Below, one piece after another: positions 6,725 to 8,047 of a stretch of 8,047 nt of DNA. This DNA comes from Actinobacteria bacterium UBA3086 (GTDB lineage Bacteria > Actinomycetota > Coriobacteriia > Anaerosomatales > UBA3086). Position numbers and translations under genes: made by a program. The DNA lies in contig DFBG01000046.1 of the NCBI GenBank assembly GCA_002367305.1, positions 1-8,047 on the forward strand, written 5' to 3'. The notes beneath the pieces were generated by a model. The model made no database searches. It saw nothing but the letters and a program-made list of their open reading frames with translations, and was not told the origin of the DNA. Positions within the stretch are counted from its first letter, which is position 1; every line of letters begins with the position of its first letter.

Positions 6725-7673
6725 TCTCACCGCTCGATACGCGCATATCCCGTTGCAGCCGCGTAATCGTCCTCCGAAGATCAAGCATCTGCGTAGACAG
6801 CACTCCGAAACTCAACGCGAACGCGCCACCTAGCAGAAGCAGCACCATCACCGTCATGAGCGGCCGCTCCGGGTTCAGCCCACCGCCAAAATAGACGGCA
6901 AGCAGATATGCGCCCACAACGCCCGACGCCAGCATGAGCACGATTCCACCGCCGACGAACAACGCCGCTGGACGCGCCAGTAGACTGAAGAGCAAGTGAC
7001 TCATCACTGTGGCACGGGGTCGGAACTTAGAGGAACCCGCCCGCCGCGTCCTGAGCACCGCAGGTATCTCCACGACGCGCATTCCGAGCGCCATCGCTTC
7101 GGAGAGTATCTCGAGATGGATCTCTTTGCCGTCGGCCTGAGGGCTCAGAGCGCGGATAGCCTCCGAACGATACGCGCGCACAATTCCTGTGCTGGTGTGG
7201 ACCCGCTGGGGCATGGCGCGCTGAAGCACCCAGTTGCCGCCCTTGGAGAAGAACAGCCGAATGAACGGCACACCCTCAACGCGGCCACCCGGCATGTACG
7301 GCGAGGCGAGCACGACGTCCGTCTCCGGATCATCGATCAGCTTCTGCACCATGTGCACGGCGTGATCGGGCGTGTAGCTCAGATCTGCATCAAGAGAAAC
7401 GATATAACGACCGCGAGCCACAGCGAACCCTTGACGAAGCGCGTAGCCTCGACCCCTGTTGTGCCGATAGGAAACCGGTCTTACCCGGGCGTCCTCAGCC
7501 GCAACGTCCGCGAGCGCCTCGTTCGTCCGATCGGTCCCACCGTCGTCCACAGGGATGAGCTCGTAGGACCACCCTGCCCCAGAAAGCGCATCTGCGACCG
7601 CGCTAAGCGTGCCCGTCGCGTTCTCGACCTCGTTATACATGGGAATGACAACACTCACGTCGGGTCGCTGCAT
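6681..7673 (-). CDS. GT2 polyprenyl-phosphate sugar synthase-like glycosyltransferase (DPM1/GtrB type) with two C-terminal membrane helices
   Basis: 330 residues. The GT-A domain fills residues 1-220: VSVVIPMYNEVENA (6-19), the D43-D44 pair in PVDDGGTDRT, HNRGRGYALRQGF (71-83) and the metal-binding D95-A-D97 in SLDADLSYTP. STGIVRAYR (161-169) and TRRAGSSKFRPR (209-220) match the C-terminal part of dolichol-phosphate mannose synthase-like enzymes. Two hydrophobic helices follow (about 235-262 and 271-294), as in GtrB/ArnC-type proteins. A charged tail of about 35 residues ends the protein, its start heptad-like (LSTQMLDLRRTITRLQRDM). The expected reaction transfers a sugar from a nucleotide sugar to undecaprenyl phosphate, supplying donors for GT-C enzymes such as the one at 680-3019; that partnership is inferred. 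The ATG at 7673 has AGGAGG 12 bases upstream and a TATACT -10 element about 45 bases upstream. The 3' end overlaps the convergent GT4 gene by 44 bases. Confidence 0.92.
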   Translation of the reverse strand: MQRPDVSVVIPMYNEVENATGTLSAVADALSGAGWSYELIPVDDGGTDRTNEALADVAAEDARVRPVSYRHNRGRGYALRQGFAVARGRYIVSLDADLSYTPDHAVHMVQKLIDDPETDVVLASPYMPGGRVEGVPFIRLFFSKGGNWVLQRAMPQRVHTSTGIVRAYRSEAIRALSPQADGKEIHLEILSEAMALGMRVVEIPAVLRTRRAGSSKFRPRATVMSHLLFSLLARPAALFVGGGIVLMLASGVVGAYLLAVYFGGGLNPERPLMTVMVLLLLGGAFALSFGVLSTQMLDLRRTITRLQRDMRVSSGETMIPEGESDGHSSE

Positions 7674-7685
7674 CGGCGTTTCAAG

Positions 7686-7691
7686 CCTCCT
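7686..7691 (-). promoter_or_regulatory. Ribosome binding site of the GT2 gene
   Basis: The minus strand reads AGGAGG, a full-strength Shine-Dalgarno core. It is 12 bases from the ATG at 7673, at the long end of the useful range. No alternative in-frame start lies closer, so the ATG stands. Confidence 0.75.
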
Positions 7692-7717
7692 AGTTGAACG
7701 AAACGAGCGTTACAAGA

Positions 7718-7723
7718 AGTATA
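7718..7723 (-). promoter_or_regulatory. -10 element of the GT2 gene promoter
   Basis: The minus strand reads TATACT, 5 of 6 matches to TATAAT. A start about 7 bases downstream, near 7711, would give a leader of about 38 bases containing the AGGAGG site. At a 17-base spacing the -35 position (7746-7741) reads CGCACA, only 3 of 6 matches. A weak -35 suggests a modest or activator-dependent promoter. Confidence 0.5.
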
Positions 7724-7740
7724 GGCGACTGAGAGTCACC
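7724..7740. repeat. 17-bp interrupted palindrome filling the GT2 promoter spacer (possible operator)
   Basis: On the plus strand the arms are GGCGACT and AGTCACC around GAG: seven-base arms with one mismatch. The palindrome abuts the TATACT -10 element and exactly fills the 17-base gap to the -35 position. A protein bound here would block RNA polymerase, so an operator is plausible. No second copy was noticed elsewhere in the window. Confidence 0.4.
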
Positions 7741-7780
7741 TGTGCGCTGCCCTCCTGAGCACGGAATCTGCCTATGCACG

Positions 7781-7794
7781 GGTACTTCGGCACC
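7781..7794. repeat. Small hairpin with UUCG tetraloop
   Basis: GGTAC and GCACC flank TTCG: four of five positions pair, and the C(UUCG)G loop is an especially stable RNA tetraloop when read from the plus strand. No T-tract follows, so it is not an intrinsic terminator. It lies upstream of both proposed transcription starts, so its role is unclear. Confidence 0.3.
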
Positions 7795-7819
7795 ATCCTT
7801 GCAGCAATACCTACACCGA

Positions 7820-7840
7820 GTTCCTCCTAAGATGGAGAAC
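7820..7840. repeat. Inverted repeat with 7-bp arms and one bulge
   Basis: GTTCCTCC (7820-7827) and GGAGAAC (7834-7840) are complementary over seven pairs with one bulged C, around TAAGAT. It sits mid-gap between the two divergent promoters and could be a protein site or an RNA stem. No T-tract follows on either strand. Confidence 0.3.
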
Positions 7841-7906
7841 GCGTTCACATATGGGTCGGATTCTGGTTTGCCGCGTGTTCGAATATGGTTCTGACCTGCG
7901 GAATCG

Positions 7907-7915
7907 TGGTATATG
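7907..7915 (+). promoter_or_regulatory. Possible extended -10 element for the gene at 7997
   Basis: TGG followed by TATATG (7910-7915) resembles an extended -10 element; TATTTT at 7916-7921 is an overlapping alternative. No clear -35 is present. Transcription would start near 7922 and give a leader of about 75 bases that includes the hairpins at 7946-7980. Weak call. Confidence 0.25.
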
Positions 7916-7945
7916 TATTTTCTGAGTCTATTTCGGTATCGGCAC

Positions 7946-7980
7946 GTCGTGTCAGGCGAAAACGACTCCATTCTCGGAGT
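7946..7980 (+). repeat. Two abutting hairpins in the leader of the gene at 7997
   Basis: GTCGT (7946-7950) pairs with ACGAC (7962-7966), and ACTCC (7965-7969) pairs with GGAGT (7976-7980). The two stems share bases 7965-7966, so they compete at their junction. The second stem would occlude a GGAG close upstream of the start region. Whether they fold in the RNA is unknown; five-base stems are short. Confidence 0.3.
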
Positions 7981-7985
7981 GGGTG

Positions 7986-7990
7986 AAAGG
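7986..7990 (+). promoter_or_regulatory. Ribosome binding site of the gene at 7997
   Basis: AAAGG lies 6 bases before the ATG at 7997. This supports that start over the in-frame upstream candidates at 7913 (ATG), 7949 (GTG) and 7979 (GTG), none of which has a comparable site. Confidence 0.55.
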
Positions 7991-7996
7991 TCGTCA

Positions 7997-8047
7997 ATGG
8001 GTACACGACTCGCAAAAGGGATCGCGCGCGCGACCGCCATCGCTGTG
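7997..8047 (+). CDS. Start of an unidentified, possibly exported protein (5' fragment)
   Basis: Only the first 17 codons are in the window: MGTRLAKGIARATAIAV. A short basic stretch (R4, K7, R11) runs into a small and hydrophobic run, as at the beginning of a Sec signal peptide; the rest of the hydrophobic core would lie beyond the window. The ATG is preceded by AAAGG at a good distance. The frame is open upstream to a TGA at 7892-7894, so a longer N-terminus from 7913, 7949 or 7979 is possible. It is divergent from the GT2 gene across a 323-base regulatory gap. The product cannot be named from so little. Confidence 0.55.
   Translation, partial: MGTRLAKGIARATAIAV

Larger units (their letters stand above)
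7674..7996. other. Divergent intergenic region, 323 bp, with several inverted repeats
   Basis: This gap separates the minus-strand GT2 gene from a plus-strand gene starting at 7997. It holds the GT2 ribosome site, the -10 element and palindrome (7686-7740), two small hairpins (7781-7794 and 7820-7840), a possible plus-strand promoter near 7907, and paired hairpins before the start at 7997. It is visibly more A+T-rich than the genes, with runs such as TATATGTATTTT. A 116-codon minus-strand frame crosses it but has no family-like features and erases the promoter, so I do not call it. No riboswitch class I know matches by eye. Confidence 0.7.

Noticed and set aside
7674..7996. Known riboswitch (c-di-GMP, ydaO/c-di-AMP type) in the divergent gap
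   Set aside because: I looked for the conserved cores as I remember them and found none. The hairpins present are short and generic.
7690..8040. 116-codon minus-strand frame across the divergent gap
   Set aside because: Its composition is unlike the neighbouring genes and it shows no domain pattern. It runs through the GT2 -10 element and ends in its ribosome site, and it opposes the better-supported start at 7997.

Overview
The window is a glycan-assembly (surface polysaccharide or glycoconjugate) region from a moderately high-G+C bacterium. Several things point to an actinobacterium: one gene looks leaderless (a TAnnnT element ends 6 nt before its ATG with no Shine-Dalgarno sequence), non-ATG starts seem to be used, and the proteins are rich in Ala, Arg and Val. 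This placement is inferred from style and is not diagnostic. I see no rRNA, tRNA, CRISPR array, transposase or integrase.

Layout. (1) 3-665, plus strand: the C-terminal 220 residues of a processive, membrane-embedded family 2 glycosyltransferase. Its pattern recalls the glycosyltransferase found in exosortase G loci. (2) 680-3019, plus: a 779-residue protein that joins a multi-spanning GT-C (ArnT/PMT-like) glycosyltransferase to a C-terminal glutamine-amidotransferase-like (ThuA-like) domain with no evident catalytic Cys. (3) A minus-strand pair read in the order 5477-4185 then 4188-3016: a Wzx-like lipid-linked glycan flippase followed by a GT4 glycosyltransferase, coupled through an ATGA overlap. 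(4) 5606-6724, plus: a second GT4 enzyme, probably from a leaderless mRNA, divergent from the flippase. (5) 6681-7673, minus: a GT2 enzyme of the polyprenyl-phosphate sugar synthase type (DPM1/GtrB-like) with two C-terminal membrane helices. (6) 7674-7996: a 323-bp divergent intergenic region with several inverted repeats and a good -10 element. (7) 7997-8047, plus: the first 17 codons of a protein whose N-terminus looks like the start of a signal peptide.

How the parts may fit together (inference): the GT2 at 6681-7673 would charge a polyprenyl phosphate with one sugar. The GT-C protein uses such lipid-linked sugars on the outer face of the membrane. The two GT4 enzymes would extend a lipid-linked oligosaccharide on the cytoplasmic face, and the flippase would move it outward. 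The truncated GT2 would make and extrude a polymer, or act on a related acceptor. Both convergent gene pairs overlap at their 3' ends (4 bp at 3016-3019 and 44 bp at 6681-6724), and neither junction has a recognisable intrinsic terminator. The strand changes four times in 8 kb, so these genes were probably assembled piecemeal rather than as one operon.
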